Shown piece by piece: positions 1 through 10,560 of a stretch of DNA of 64,000 bases. The position numbers and the translations under genes were made by a program. The stretch spans positions 34,557,818-34,621,817 of the forward strand of contig NC_089239.1 in the NCBI RefSeq assembly GCF_963924675.1, read 5' to 3'. Within the stretch, counting starts at the first letter, position 1, and each line of letters begins with the position of its first letter. Origin of the DNA: Phocoena phocoena (taxonomy: Eukaryota; Chordata; Mammalia; Artiodactyla; Phocoenidae). The notes under the pieces were generated by a model, which did no database searches, had not been told where the DNA came from, and saw nothing but the letters and a program-made list of their open reading frames with translations.

Positions 1-769
1 CTTGCCGGGTAGAGTAATCTTGGCTGTAGGTTTTTCCCTTTCATCACTTTAAATATGTCCTGCCCCTCCTTTCTGGCTTGCAGTTTCTCCTGAAAGATCA
101 GCTCTTAACCTTATGGGGATTCCCTTGTGTGTTATTTTTCCCTTGCTGCTTTTAATATTTTTACTTTGTATTTAATTTTTGATAGTTTGATTAATATGTG
201 TCTTGGTGTGTTTCTCCTTAGATTTATCCTTTATGGGACTCCCTGCGCTTCCTGGACTTGATTGACTATTTCCTTTCTCATATTAGGGAAGTTTTCAACT
301 ATAATCTCTTCAAATATTTTCTCAGTCCCTTTCTTTTTCTCTTCTTCTTCTGAGGCCCCTATAATTTGAATGTTGGTGCGTTTAATGTTGTCCCAGAGGT
401 CTCTGAGACTGTCCTCAATTCTTTTCATTCTTTTTTATTTATTCTGCTCTGTGGTAGTTATTTCCACTATTTTATCTTCCAGGTCTTTTATCTGTTCTTC
501 TGCCTCAGTTATTCTGCTCTTGATTCCTTCTGGAGAATTTTTAATTTCATTTACTGTGTTGTTCATCATTGTTTGTTTGCTCTTTAGTTCTTCTAGGTCG
601 TTGTTAAATGTTTCTTGTATTTTCTCTATTCTATTTCCAAGATTTTGGATCATCTTTACTATCATTATTCTGAATTCTTTTTCAGGTAGACTGCCTATTT
701 CCTCTTCATTTGTTCTGGTGGGTTTTTACCTTGCTCCTTCATCTGCTGTGTGTTTCTCTGTCTTCTCAT
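1..769 (-). pseudogene. L1 retrotransposon ORF1 remnant, cut by the window edge
   Basis: Read on the minus strand, this is the 5' part of an L1 ORF1, the RNA-binding, trimer-forming chaperone of LINE-1 retrotransposition. The likely start codon is the complement of 767-769 (MRRQRNTQQM...). A coiled-coil stretch (IEKIQETFNNDLEELKSKQ) lies at about 665-435, followed by the RNA-recognition region (RIEDSLRDLWDNIKRTN) at 428-231 and the start of the C-terminal domain down to base 1. The frame is broken. About 4 bases appear to be missing near 717 compared with the family, which truncates the N-terminal frame. In-frame TAA codons lie at about 432-434 and 229-231. The rest of ORF1, ORF2 and the 3' end lie outside the window. 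Recognition rests on family resemblance to mammalian L1 ORF1p. The protein is not functional. Confidence 0.9.
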
Positions 770-1950
770 TTTGCTTAACTTTCTGTGTTTGTGGTCTCGT
801 TTCTTCAGGCTGCAGGTTCATAGTTCCCGTTGTTTTTGGTGTCTGCCCCCAGTGGCTGAGGTGGGTACAGTGGATTGTGTAGGCTTCGTGGTGGAGGGGA
901 GTGGTGCCTGTGTTCTGGTGGATGAGGCTGGATCTTGTCTTTCTGGTGGGCAGAACTGCGTCCAGTGGTGTGTTTTGGAGTGTCTGTGACCTTATTATGA
1001 TTTTAGGCAGCCTCTCTGCTAATGGGTGGGGTTGTGTTCCTGTCTTGCTAGTTGTTTGGCATAGGGGGTCTAGCACTGTAGCTTGCTGGTCGTTGAGTGG
1101 AGCTGGGTCTTAGCCTTGAGGTGGAGATCTCTGGGAGATTTTCGCTGTTTGATATTACATGGAGCTGGGAGGTCTCTGGTGGACCAGTGTCCTGAACTCG
1201 GCTCTCCCACCTCAGAGGCACAGGCCTGACACCCAGCTAGAGCACCAAGACCCTGTCAGCCATATGGCTCAGAAGAAAAGGGAGAAAAAAAGAAAGAAAG
1301 AAAAAAATAATTAAAATAAAAATTAGGGCTTCCCTGGTGGCGCAGTGGTTGAGAGTCCGCCTGCCAATGCAGGGGATGCGGGTTCGTGCCCCGGTCCAGG
1401 AAGATCCCACATGCCGTGGAGTGGCTGGGCCCGTGAGCCGTGGCCGCTGAGCCTGCGCGTCCGGAGCCTGTGCTCTGCAACGGGAGAGGCCACAACAGTG
1501 AGAGGCCCGCATACCGCACAAAATAAATAAATAATAAAAATTTTTTAAATATTAAAAATTTAAAAGTAATTAAAAAAATAGAGAGCAACCAAACCAAAAA
1601 AAACAAGTCTACCAATGATAACAAGCACTAAAAACTATACTAAAAAATAGGAAAAAAAAAATAAAAAAGGACAGACAGAACTCTAGGACAAATGGTAAAA
1701 GCAAAGTTATACAGACAGAATCACACAAAGAAGCGCACACATATACACTCGCAAAAAGAGAAAAAGGAAAAAAAAAATATATATCCAGGTACATGGAGAG
1801 TTTCTTGCCTTTTGGTAGGTCTGAGGTCTTCTGCCAGCATCCAGTAGGTGTTCTGTAGGAGTTGTTCCACGTGTAGATGTATTTCTGGTGTATCTGTGGG
1901 GAGGAAGGTGATCTCCGCGTCTTACTCCTCCTCCATCTTCAAGGTCTCTT
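770..1950 (-). mobile_element. L1 5' UTR (minus strand), interrupted by a SINE
   Basis: Upstream of ORF1 on the minus strand is the non-coding 5' end of the same L1. It includes the stretch matching the family's ORF1-proximal UTR (770-1260), an A-rich stretch on the plus strand (1265-1325 and 1550-1780), and the extreme 5' end at 1785-1950. Read on the minus strand, the 5' end carries the characteristic 'gaagatggaggaggag' start. A CHR-type SINE is nested at 1326-1545. Compared with the full-length cetartiodactyl L1 5' UTR as I remember it, a long G+C-rich, CpG-rich block is absent at 1784/1785 (see findings). The 5' limit at about 1950 is placed where resemblance stops. Confidence 0.8.
1326..1545 (+). 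mobile_element. CHR-type tRNA-derived SINE, nested in L1
   Basis: The copy starts with the family head GGGCTTCCCTGGTGGCGCAG, which contains the Pol III A-box region. It has a B-box-like GGTTCGTGCCC near 1381 and ends in the 'gagaggcccgcataccgca' segment plus an AAATAAATAAAT-type tail. It is nearly full length at about 200 bp before the tail. The flanks 'aataaaaatt' at about 1314-1324 and after the tail are a plausible target duplication, but the A-rich surroundings make it ambiguous. Insertion into the L1 5' UTR shows the SINE is the younger of the two. Confidence 0.93.
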
Positions 1951-2130
1951 AATTCACTCTTAAGGTGACCACAGAATTTACTGTCCAAGACAGGACATTA
2001 TTGAGAATGAAGGGAGGCAACTCATAATTACACCAAAACCACAAGCACATACCAAGTCTCTACCAGGCAAATCAGTGCTAAAGATTGTCCTATTCATCCT
2101 CCATCCTAGTGCCACAGTGAACATTTAAAA
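1951..2130. other. Unique flank of the L1
   Basis: Single-copy-looking sequence next to the L1 5' end. I see no gene, repeat or regulatory motif that I can support. Confidence 0.5.
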
Positions 2131-2520
2131 CACAACCTGGTTACGTTGCTCTCTTACTTAAAATCATCCAGTGGTTTTCCATTCTACGTCCCTTCATGAT
2201 ACACGAAGGGCAGAGAGGCATCTTCGTAACCTGATATCTACTTCCTGCTTCGGTAGAATCTCTCCTTATCAGCTGTCACCTCCTCCCTCATCACCTCATT
2301 TACCTCCTGTTTCCTTCTGATTTTCTCACTTGTAATTATATATTGGGAAGCTCTTTTCAGAGGTTAGTAAATTGTTAATGTACTTATTTGTAATTCCCCC
2401 TAGACTGTAAGGTCTTTTAGGGCAGAGATATATCCTAGAATTTTTTTTAATCCTTAGTAATGAACAAAGCATCCAACACATTAATAAGTATTTAATTAAT
2501 ATTTGTAGACAGAAAAAACA
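2130..2520 (+). repeat. Ancient LINE-type 3' fragment (L2-like)
   Basis: It carries the word order of a common old mammalian repeat: a 'ttaaaatcatccagtggttttccatt' type segment near 2160, a pyrimidine-rich 'cacctcctccctcatcacc' stretch, then 'tagactgtaaggtcttttagggcagagata' near 2402 and a tail of 'ttaataagtatttaattaatat'. The match is strongly diverged. The exact family (L2 or a similar element) needs a repeat library. Confidence 0.55.
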
Positions 2521-3185
2521 AGTGAATGAATACGTGTTTTATGATGTAGGTTTAAAGAGAAAGCTGATACTCAAGGTCTCACTGAGATGGTGGTATTTGA
2601 TCTGAGCTTAAAGGAAGAAAGATCTTTTATGGGAAAAAGTGAGTAAAAGAACTTTTCAGAAAACAGAATGATTGAAAGCATGAGCTATAAGGATGATTTA
2701 TTTTCTGACAAAGATTTTCAAATTGAAGAAAGTTTTGAATACATTTTACAAATGTATAGGTAGGAATAGAGTTTTTCAGTAAGAGGTTCTGAAAAATGAT
2801 AGGGGTCTGTGAATGCAATAGAAGTTGCATTTACCTCCATTATAATACTTATATAGGTACAGTTTGAGAAATGGTCCAAAGGGATCTAGGATTTCATAAT
2901 GTTTTTTTTCTTTTTGATTCTGAAGGGCAACACTTGTAAGCCTGTGCACAATGCATGGTGAATAGCTAAAGCAGGCTAGTGGTATCCCCAAATGCTGAGA
3001 CTCGCCCCCCTCCCCGCAAGGGGCATTATCTCCGAGAGTATATCCAGAAGGAGCTTCTCACTTTCCTCTGCCCATCTCATCCTTTCGTTGTATTACTCAG
3101 GACTTTCTTAAGAGGAAAGTTCAGAAAATCTGCGTGAAACTTGCTTCAACCAAAAGGAATGTATGCCCGTGTAACTGAAAAGAAA
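2521..3185. other. Unique sequence
   Basis: AT-rich single-copy-looking DNA with a short C-rich run near 3005-3020. Open frames on the minus strand (2627-2991) show no domain, signal or family resemblance and are taken as chance. Confidence 0.5.
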
Positions 3186-3189
3186 CTTC

Positions 3190-3500
3190 TTCTTTGGAAT
3201 TAGAGATTTAAACAAATACCAGAAGTCCTAGTTTCCCTCCATTTCTTGCTTCTTCTCTCCTCCATGTTGGCCTCACTCTCAGGGTGTGCTTCCCTACGTT
3301 GCAGCCTTTAGCATCTACAGACCTGCGTCCTCCCAGGTTCAAGTCTAGTAGAGTAGTAACTCTTTCCCAAGGGTTTCCACCAAAGACTTGAACGTAATTC
3401 ACGTTGGCCTAAATTGGGTCACACACATTTCTCAAGCAATAGCTGTAGCCAGATTCACGCAATTCTCACTTGGCAACAGGAGCAAGAAAAAGCATATGCT
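3190..3500 (+). repeat. Ancient interspersed repeat (unnamed family A)
   Basis: The order of words ('tcctccatgttggcctcactctcagg', 'cccaggttcaag', 'cacgttggcctaaattgggtcacacacat', 'caagcaatagctgtagcc') matches a common eutherian repeat that I recognise but cannot name with certainty. A second copy in the opposite orientation lies at 34170-34460. Confidence 0.45.
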
Positions 3501-5165
3501 CCATCCTAAGGACCTGTTCTGAGACTATGGAAGAGAGAGTGGTTCTGAGGATACTGGTGGCAGAAGGAGAGCTGAGCTTCAAAAGCTATAAGTACCCATA
3601 ATAACTTGTCACCTTTCCTTCTCCTTGGCCCAGAGATAAACCAAAGTTCTCCTGTTTAGATGTTTTACTATCTCACTAACTCTTGCCTTTCCAGAGCAGT
3701 GAGACATAATGAAAAACTATGTTCATTCTTCTCTGTCCACTTCTGTGACCCAGTGGCAGCTTATCACTAGAAAAGAAATCATTTTTAATTCAATTTCCAG
3801 TTTGATTATTAATCAGTGATAAAAACCTAAACCAAGGAAGGTCTGTGCATAACCACACGTAAGGGTGATGCTAACTGGAGCTTCATAAATGAGTTCACCT
3901 TCCCCTGAGTTTCTCTTTGACCATTTTACCAGGGCTTTCTAAGCTATATCATGATTATGTACTGATTCCTCTAAAATCTACCTGTACGTCAAAACCTGTG
4001 GAATTACCATTTTGTAGATCAAATGGTCAAATATCAAGAAAGTCATAGAATTCAGCATAATATATTATCTGACTCCAAACTCTCAACTGAAGTCTGATAA
4101 CCCCATAAGTGTTTCATGTTATAAATGTTGAAAATTAGGTACTTTCTTGTCAACAAATTCTGCCTGCTTTTGTTGATATGTAGGAGGATGACATCCAAGT
4201 TTTTTGGCCATACAAGCAGTTCTAGAGACAATGCCTCACCGCCTTTTTTTTCCCTAACCTTAACATGTGTCACATTATCTGATGGTACTATGATGGAAAA
4301 AATAGGAATTCTATAAAAACTGGTGTTGACATCTGCTGTTGCCCTGACTCTGCAAAACAACTGATTTAGTTTTGGAGAAATAAATGTGTTGATTTAATAT
4401 AACACAAAACATTGAGATAGTTTGACAAACTATATTTAAACATACTGTGTCAAAAACATATTTTTAAAAATAAAAATATTCAGAATCTGCCCTTGTGTGT
4501 GATAAAATCAAGACTGTGTGCAGGCACAGACATGGCTACATACAAAAATAAACTTACCCCTTTCACGCATGTACTGTTCCTGTACTGCGTTCGGATCTGT
4601 GTTGACGCTTAACGACAAGTGGAATAAACCCTTTTAAAAGTGTCTCTGTGGCATCAATAATTACTTCAGGGTATAAAACTGTGGCCCACATTTGTTTATT
4701 ATTACATAGCTATTAGTGACAATTAAGTGCATGAAGAGGGGGACAAAGGCAGTTCTATTTTCAAAACCAGAGTGTTCCCCAGAGAAGTGAGGCCTAAATG
4801 TGGTTTCATGATTATGGAGGGAACATGTATGCAAGAAATAAACCGTGTACTGTGTGTGGTACAAAGATTCTTTTCAAACAAAATTACTTTTTTTCCTCAA
4901 AGCCCAGCAGTGTAGTCTTGATCACTTTTGGTTGCCAGTTTAAATATCCTGAGCACGTTTACCCAGAAAACAAGATTCATTTTTGCAATATCTTAGAGGT
5001 TAGTTAAATTACAGAAACTAATTACTTCAGAAACAAATATACAAGAGTAAACCTGGAAAATATCTCAGGAAATTAGCTGTTTCTTACACTTATAGTAGAG
5101 AGGGCTAAGCTAAAATAGGATAGACAGTCATTGTTGACTTACTTGAAAATCACTCAAGGTTAAGA
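3500..5165. other. Unique AT-rich sequence
   Basis: No repeat or gene recognised. Open frames at 4052-4360, 4661-4864 and 4727-5007 lack any recognisable domain, overlap one another on opposite strands and look like chance. Confidence 0.5.
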
Positions 5166-5170
5166 ATCCA

Positions 5171-5218
5171 ATCCTCCTAACACAGTATGTCTTTCTCACC
5201 ATACTGTGTTAGGAGGAT
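5171..5218. repeat. Perfect 19-bp inverted repeat (hairpin)
   Basis: Left arm ATCCTCCTAACACAGTATG (5171-5189) and right arm CATACTGTGTTAGGAGGAT (5200-5218) are exact reverse complements around a 10-nt loop. The right arm abuts the start of a MIR copy. Nothing shows that it is a microRNA. Confidence 0.95.
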
Positions 5219-5390
5219 GGGGCTGGGCAGACTGAGCTTGAATGTCCTCTGCAGCGCTCTCTAGTTACGTAATCGTGGGCAGGTTACCCAGTTTGTAAAA
5301 TGGAGACGTAATTCCTCCCTCATAGGGTTGTAGTGTGTGCTCAATTATTATAGCCACACACTAGACGCTCAGTAATGCAGCCAGATTTAG
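5219..5390 (+). repeat. MIR SINE remnant
   Basis: It follows the MIR core order: 'cagactgagcttgaatg', then 'gtaatcgtgggcaggttaccca', 'gtaaaatggagacgtaat', 'catagggttgtagtgtgtgctcaatt' and 'agacgctcagtaatg'. It is heavily diverged, as expected for this ancient tRNA-derived family. Confidence 0.85.
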
Positions 5391-5394
5391 TCTT

Positions 5395-5889
5395 TAGGAA
5401 AATGTTTTTGCAGGTTTTATGATGGTCAGTTATAAAAACTCCTATAGAAAATTGACTAGTTGCCTTTTAAAATTTTCATTTAATAAAATTTTTCTGTGGA
5501 AATATTTTCATTTCATTCTTCACCTTTTTTTTTTTTTTGTCTCAATGTTAAGAGGCATTGTGTGCTCAATGTAGTTTAATTATTGTTTTTTTCTACTGGT
5601 CACATGTGATAGCTTAGTATCAGTTAATGTTTCATTCATTCATTCATCCAGTTAGTCCACTCTAGACCCTCTGCTCCTGATTTATATTGATGTGTAATAA
5701 TTATTCTTGTATCTCTTGAGTTAAACTATCCCAAATACACTTGTATTTAATTTATATTCAGTTCATATTTATATTCGTTTAAAATAACAATTTACCAGAT
5801 TATCCAAAGAATTACACAGTATGTGTTTAGATTTTCTACGTTCTAGAAACTGATGAATTTGGACTCATCTGCAAATTATGTTTATGTTC
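5395..5889. other. Unique sequence with a T17-type tract and (TTCA)n
   Basis: It contains a long T run near 5525-5540 and a short ATTC/TTCA tract near 5631-5648. Otherwise it is unique AT-rich DNA. Confidence 0.5.
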
Positions 5890-6347
5890 GTATTTAGTTG
5901 GGTTTCTCTAGAGAAACAGGCCAACAAGGGGGGTGTGGGTGTGTATGTGTATGTCTGTGCAGAAAGAGAGAGAAACAGAGACAAAGATACAGATTTATTT
6001 TAAGGAATTGGCTCCCACAGTTGTAGAAGCTTTTGGTAAATCTAAAATCTGCAGGGTAGACTGGGAAGCTGGTGACCCAGAGAAGAGCTGCACTTCAAGC
6101 CTGAAGGCCATCTGCTGGCAGAATTCCTTCCTGCCCAAGGAGTCAGCCTTTGTCCTACTAAGGTTTTCAACTGACTGGATGAGGCCCATCCATGTTATGA
6201 AGGATAATCTTCTTTACTCAGAGTCCTCTGATTTAAATGCTTATCTCATCCAAAAAACACTTTCATAGAAACATCCAGAATAATATTTGCCCAAATATCT
6301 GGGTACAGTTGCACAGCCAAGTTGACCCATAAATTAACCATCCCCAT
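5890..6347 (-). mobile_element. Solo LTR of an ERVL element (MLT2-type)
   Basis: On the plus strand it runs from 'tttagttgggtttctctagagaaacag' through 'gatttattttaaggaattggctc', 'aaatctgcagg', 'ctggatgaggcccatccatg', 'tttactcagagtcctctgatttaaatgctta' and 'aaatatctgggtac' to 'caagttgacccataaattaaccat'. This is the reverse complement of the MLT2-type LTR order (TGTGATGGTTAATTTTATG...). No internal retroviral genes flank it, so it is a solo LTR. Ends are approximate. Confidence 0.85.
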
Positions 6348-6349
6348 AG

Positions 6350-7620
6350 CCTTCAATAAAAGTAATAAATAGTTCACGTGTTTATTACTGAACGTATTCT
6401 ATCTTACTAATTATGGAAAAGTGCTTCCTGTGTTTACTTACAAAGATAGAGGGGCTAGTTGTATATTAGTAAATAATACTTTATAGAAGTAAAAATCATT
6501 TCTATTTAATACATGTTTGTATCAGAAAAAATTTCATTTGCAACCAGTTTTAACTTCAAGTACTCTAGGTGTAGATTGATGCTAGCATGGTTCAGTTGAG
6601 TCAAATACTGTTTTATTTTATTCTTCAACGTTTCCTCAGCGTAACAGCAGCTTAATTCTGTCTCTTGTCGACTCATTTATTCTCTTGTGGAAATAATTTT
6701 TAATGTTTAGAAATTATATTGTGAATAAAAATACAAAAAGTATGCTTGTAACTATTGAGTATACTAATACTTATTAAACACAATAAAACTGATTTTGACA
6801 TTTGATAGTCTAACACAGATTTCTATATATTGGTGTGAAAGATAAAAAAATTTGCTGTGGGCATCAGGTAGACCTGGGTTGAAGTTCAGATTTCATTATT
6901 TGTTACTTATGGATTTTAAAGTGGCACTTTAAAGAGACAACATCAGTTGTATGCAGAGGTCTTCTCTCTTTAGTCATGGACATTTTTGGATAACACGTCT
7001 TTCTAAGGAAAGGTTGGCCAAGTCTCTGGCTAACTTATCTATTAAATCATGTGGATCACTACTCAACTGGCAGCAAAAAGCAGTGTAATCCAGGTGTTCT
7101 TATTCAGTGTAATCTTAAATTCTCGTATATTATCTCTGAGTTAGGAGAAATATTTTTAAGAGGTTTTTCTTAAAGGACATATAGTCCATATCTATAATAT
7201 AGAAAACGACTTCTTAACTTAGGGAGCTGAGTAACAGAACTCATTTTATTTCATCCTCCCATATGATTATAGTCACTTGGTATCTTCCAGTATTTTTTGA
7301 GGAGTAATAGGAAAAACATGTAATCAGTACAGACTCTAACATAAGAAAGGTGTCAGCGTTTTAATCAAACACTGCCTTCTTTCCTTTGATCAATGGGAGA
7401 GATTTCAGTGAAGTCTTAGGACCAGAAATAACTGGGTGCTTATCAGGAATAATTGTTGATTTTATTATAGGAAATTTTTCAAACGTTTGACTTTCTACAT
7501 TTACCTCTTTGTATTGACTATTTTAAAGTCCAAAGCCAGATGTAGGTTCCATATATACTAACACCACTAATAATATTAACAAGTAAAATCTCCATCGATA
7601 TGATCAATACATGTTAAACA
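6350..7620. other. Unique AT-rich sequence
   Basis: No gene or clear repeat seen over about 1.3 kb. Base composition is strongly AT-rich. Confidence 0.5.
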
Positions 7621-7735
7621 TCTGTCAAATACTAGGCATCGTACAAGACTTACGGCATAATTGTATTTAATTCTTCATAAAACCCTCAAAAAACAGTGCA
7701 GGTTGTGAGGAAATTACATTTAGTGCTACTTCTGT
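7618..7735 (-). repeat. MIR-like fragment
   Basis: 'aatactaggcatcgtacaag', 'atttaattcttcataaaaccctca' and 'cagtgcaggttgtgaggaaa' follow the order of the reverse complement of MIR. It is partial and diverged. Confidence 0.5.
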
Positions 7736-7837
7736 CTCCTTGGTAAATCCAGGGTTTTCTTTATGCTATTATTAATTAATACTCTGGTTAGAGTTTACGT
7801 AACTCTGTACTACTTAAATTCTTTCGTGAAGTCAGCT

Positions 7838-7950
7838 CCCACTAAAATGCACATTTAAATGAGGACAAGTATTTTGTCTGTTTTATTCACTGTTGTATCC
7901 TCACTATTTAACCTGGGTGCTCAAAAAATATTTACTGAATGACTGAGTGT
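7838..7950 (+). repeat. L2-type LINE 3' end
   Basis: 'gaggacaagtattttgtctgttttattcactgttgtatcctcac' followed by 'gctcaaaaaatatttactgaatgactga' is the typical L2 terminal order ending in the AATGA-type tail. Confidence 0.75.
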
Positions 7951-7971
7951 AAAAATGCGGTATAGAAGAAT

Positions 7972-8010
7972 ATATATATATATATGTGTGTGTGTGTATA
8001 TATATGTATA
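7972..8010. repeat. Compound (TA)n(TG)n microsatellite
   Basis: Alternating TA and TG dinucleotides, about 39 bp. Confidence 0.9.
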
Positions 8011-8126
8011 TTTACCTCCATACACACCTAAGTGAAAGACAGAGACTGAATTCTGTCATTTTCATATATGGATATTAAGCTAATAGACCTATCAAGTTGT
8101 ATTCCAAGAGTTAGATATATAACTCT

Positions 8127-8130
<4 letters not shown>

Positions 8131-8176
<46 letters not shown>
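8131..8176. repeat. (TA)23 microsatellite
   Basis: Uninterrupted TA dinucleotide run of about 46 bp, likely length-polymorphic. The apparent minus-strand reading frame over it (YIYIYI...) is an artefact of the repeat. Confidence 0.97.
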
Positions 8177-8179
<3 letters not shown>

Positions 8180-8181
<2 letters not shown>

Positions 8182-8870
8182 CTTATATAACTGTTAAAGG
8201 GTGACATATAACAGATGCTCAATAAAGTGTAATTATTATATTCTGACAGTAATTTAGACTGGATATCTTAGATATAAAACTTTACCTTCAGTAAAAAAAA
8301 AAAAAAAATTGTTCTGCAATGTATCACTAAATGGAAAACAAACATATAGGGCAGAAAGGGAAATATTTCTGTATTAAATTACAAAATCATAAGTAGCAAT
8401 ATCAGGAATGCAAAACAAATCTGGAAGCAGCAAACACAGAAAGAGATACAATAGGATAAGGAGAACATAACTGATGTCTTCCTAAAATTTCTCAAATGTA
8501 CAAATAATGAAAAAATAGTGAAGAATATATTTTCTTGACTTTTCAAATAGTGTGTGTCATGATAAGATTTTATTATTGTCACTATCAAGATAAAAGTTTA
8601 AAAGTTATTTTAACACCACAGTAATAACAGATAAGTTGTATCAAGCAGTTTACAGCTTACAAGATACTCAGTTGTTGCAAAATGTTTTCACAGTGATTAG
8701 CTACATTTTGCAGTTAGACCAAAACGTGTGAGTTTGCTGATGTTTGACTTTTTTTGACTGAGAAACCAAAAATACATAAAAAATAATTTTATGTAATTCT
8801 AAATGTTTTCAAAGCTTTTAGAAAATCCATAACTTTCATCACACTTTATTTTTAATGTCGGCTACAAAAA
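8180..8870. other. Unique AT-rich sequence with an A17 run
   Basis: A poly-A run lies near 8292-8308. No gene seen. Confidence 0.5.
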
Positions 8871-8873
8871 TCT

Positions 8874-8952
8874 TGGATCCAAGACTGTCTTGTTTGTCAC
8901 TGTGTCTTCAGCACATAATACATATGATATGTTTGCTAAATATTTATTGAGA
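8874..8952 (+). repeat. L2-type LINE 3' tail
   Basis: 'gactgtcttgtttgtcactgtgtcttcagcacataa' then 'gtttgctaaatatttattga' is the last ~80 bp of an L2-like element. Confidence 0.65.
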
Positions 8953-9229
8953 AAAATCTTACTTGAATTTTGCAGTAACCATGGGTGAAGTAATGCAGAT
9001 ACTTTCAACCTTCATTGCCTAGTATGCTTAATAGGCTGTTATACCCACAGCTCTTTGTTCTCATTTTAACTGGTTCTGGACTTCAGCATGGTTCTTCCAT
9101 TAATGACTCATATACAACTGGAAACCCATTAATACTGCTTTATTGAAAAAATGCGAGTGAAACTGACTGTTAATAAAACAGAACTCAAGCATCTTCCTAA
9201 TTTTTTTTTCTTTCTCTACAAGTTATATC

Positions 9230-10560
9230 TTCAAGATCATACCTGCAAGGCAGGGGTTACTCTGCCTCTTATGAAGAACGCGTCTCACAAATGTATTACA
9301 TTGGATTAAGTGTGATCCTAGTCACCCAGGCATGAGACGAACACCCCTTCTCGCAGGCAGGCTGGCAAGTTCGAGGCCTTTTTAAGCAGATCACTGGCCG
9401 AGCAACAGATAGATTCAGCAAGAGGAAAATAAATCACTCAGATTGAAAGTAATTTTTCAAAAAGAAATGGAATTAAGATAGCAGAATTCAACCAGACTTA
9501 CGAAAACAAGATTTTACAACAGACACTACATTTGAGGGATGGGAGTTGATCTCACATTAATGTGGATTTGGTTTAATCGGTTGCCAACAGAACGGAGATT
9601 ATTTAGTGAACAGTGCCCTCTGTGTGTGCAGTCTGTGATGTGACAGCATCAGGTCGCTCAGAAAACAGGTCTGGGCTAAGGGAAACTCAGACAAATTAGT
9701 TTATATTTGCTAAGCTTTTTTTATGGAGGAAAAATAAATCTACCAATAAAAGACACGCTGTAATTAGTCTCTGTAATGGAGAAGTAGGGTCTGATTAAGA
9801 ATCTTTTGCTAATGCACTCTAGAATTAGTGATAATCAAATTACTGAAAATGTTCAAAAAGCTCTTCTATTATTACTTGACTTGCTTTGTCTCATTTGTCA
9901 TAGGGCTTCTGCAACCTTTCTTGCTGAGCGAATGTCCTTTTTGCCGCCTTGCATTTTTCTGTGGCCTGAATTCCTCAGCGCTTGTGCTGGATCACCCAAC
10001 AGGCACAATTAAGGGAGTGCATTAGTTCTTCGGCAGATAATAGAAGCTTTTAAAGAGCTTCCTCGAAGAGTCTGCGTGGCATAGTTCTATATTTTTAAGT
10101 CAGCTGGACCCACTGTTTCATAACCTGAATGGCTTGAGTAATTTGCAATCACAAATATATATTAACAAAATTGAAAGCAGGAAGGAAAAAGATGTTAGTG
10201 GAGTAATATATGTTTATTCAGCTCCTCCTGCACAGTTGCTCATTCTGCATTTCTGAAAGAAACAGGACAATTAGCCAAACACCGGTAGCACATGCTTATT
10301 GACGCAATGTGAACGTGGATCAGCTGACAGTGGTTCTCTTCGTATGCACGGCTTCCTTTGATCACTTTAACTGGTGAATGACATTGGTAGATGATGGCAT
10401 GAAGAAAGTATCAAAGCCATCTAGCAATGCTGGGAAGAAAAAAAAAAGAAAATTGCTGACTCTTTTTCCTGCATGTTGGCAGACACCATTTAATTGCACT
10501 GATGAGTGTAGTTTGACTAAATGGCTTTTAAATGCATAAAAGAATAGTAAATCTTCATTT
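9230..10560. other. Repeat-free, conserved-element-like block
   Basis: About 1.3 kb without any recognisable mobile element. It is richer in complex AT-rich words of the kind seen in vertebrate developmental enhancers (for example 'gtaattagtctctgtaatgg' near 9762, 'cacaattaaggg' near 10005, 'ggacaattagcc' near 10265). No frame has coding character; the ORFs at 9806-10025 run out of phase across one another. Calling it conserved is inference from texture only, since no alignment is available to me. Confidence 0.3.

Noticed and set aside
370..882. 170-codon plus-strand open frame
   Set aside because: It is antisense to the L1 ORF1 and 5' UTR, and its hydrophobic composition comes from the complementary strand of an A-rich coding region.
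1345..1400. A functional tRNA gene
   Set aside because: The A- and B-box-like words belong to the tRNA-derived head of the SINE. No cloverleaf with a proper acceptor stem can be formed.
5171..5218. A microRNA gene
   Set aside because: The stem is only 19 bp with no extended flanking pairing, and perfect arms fit a recent template switch better. Kept as a hairpin only.
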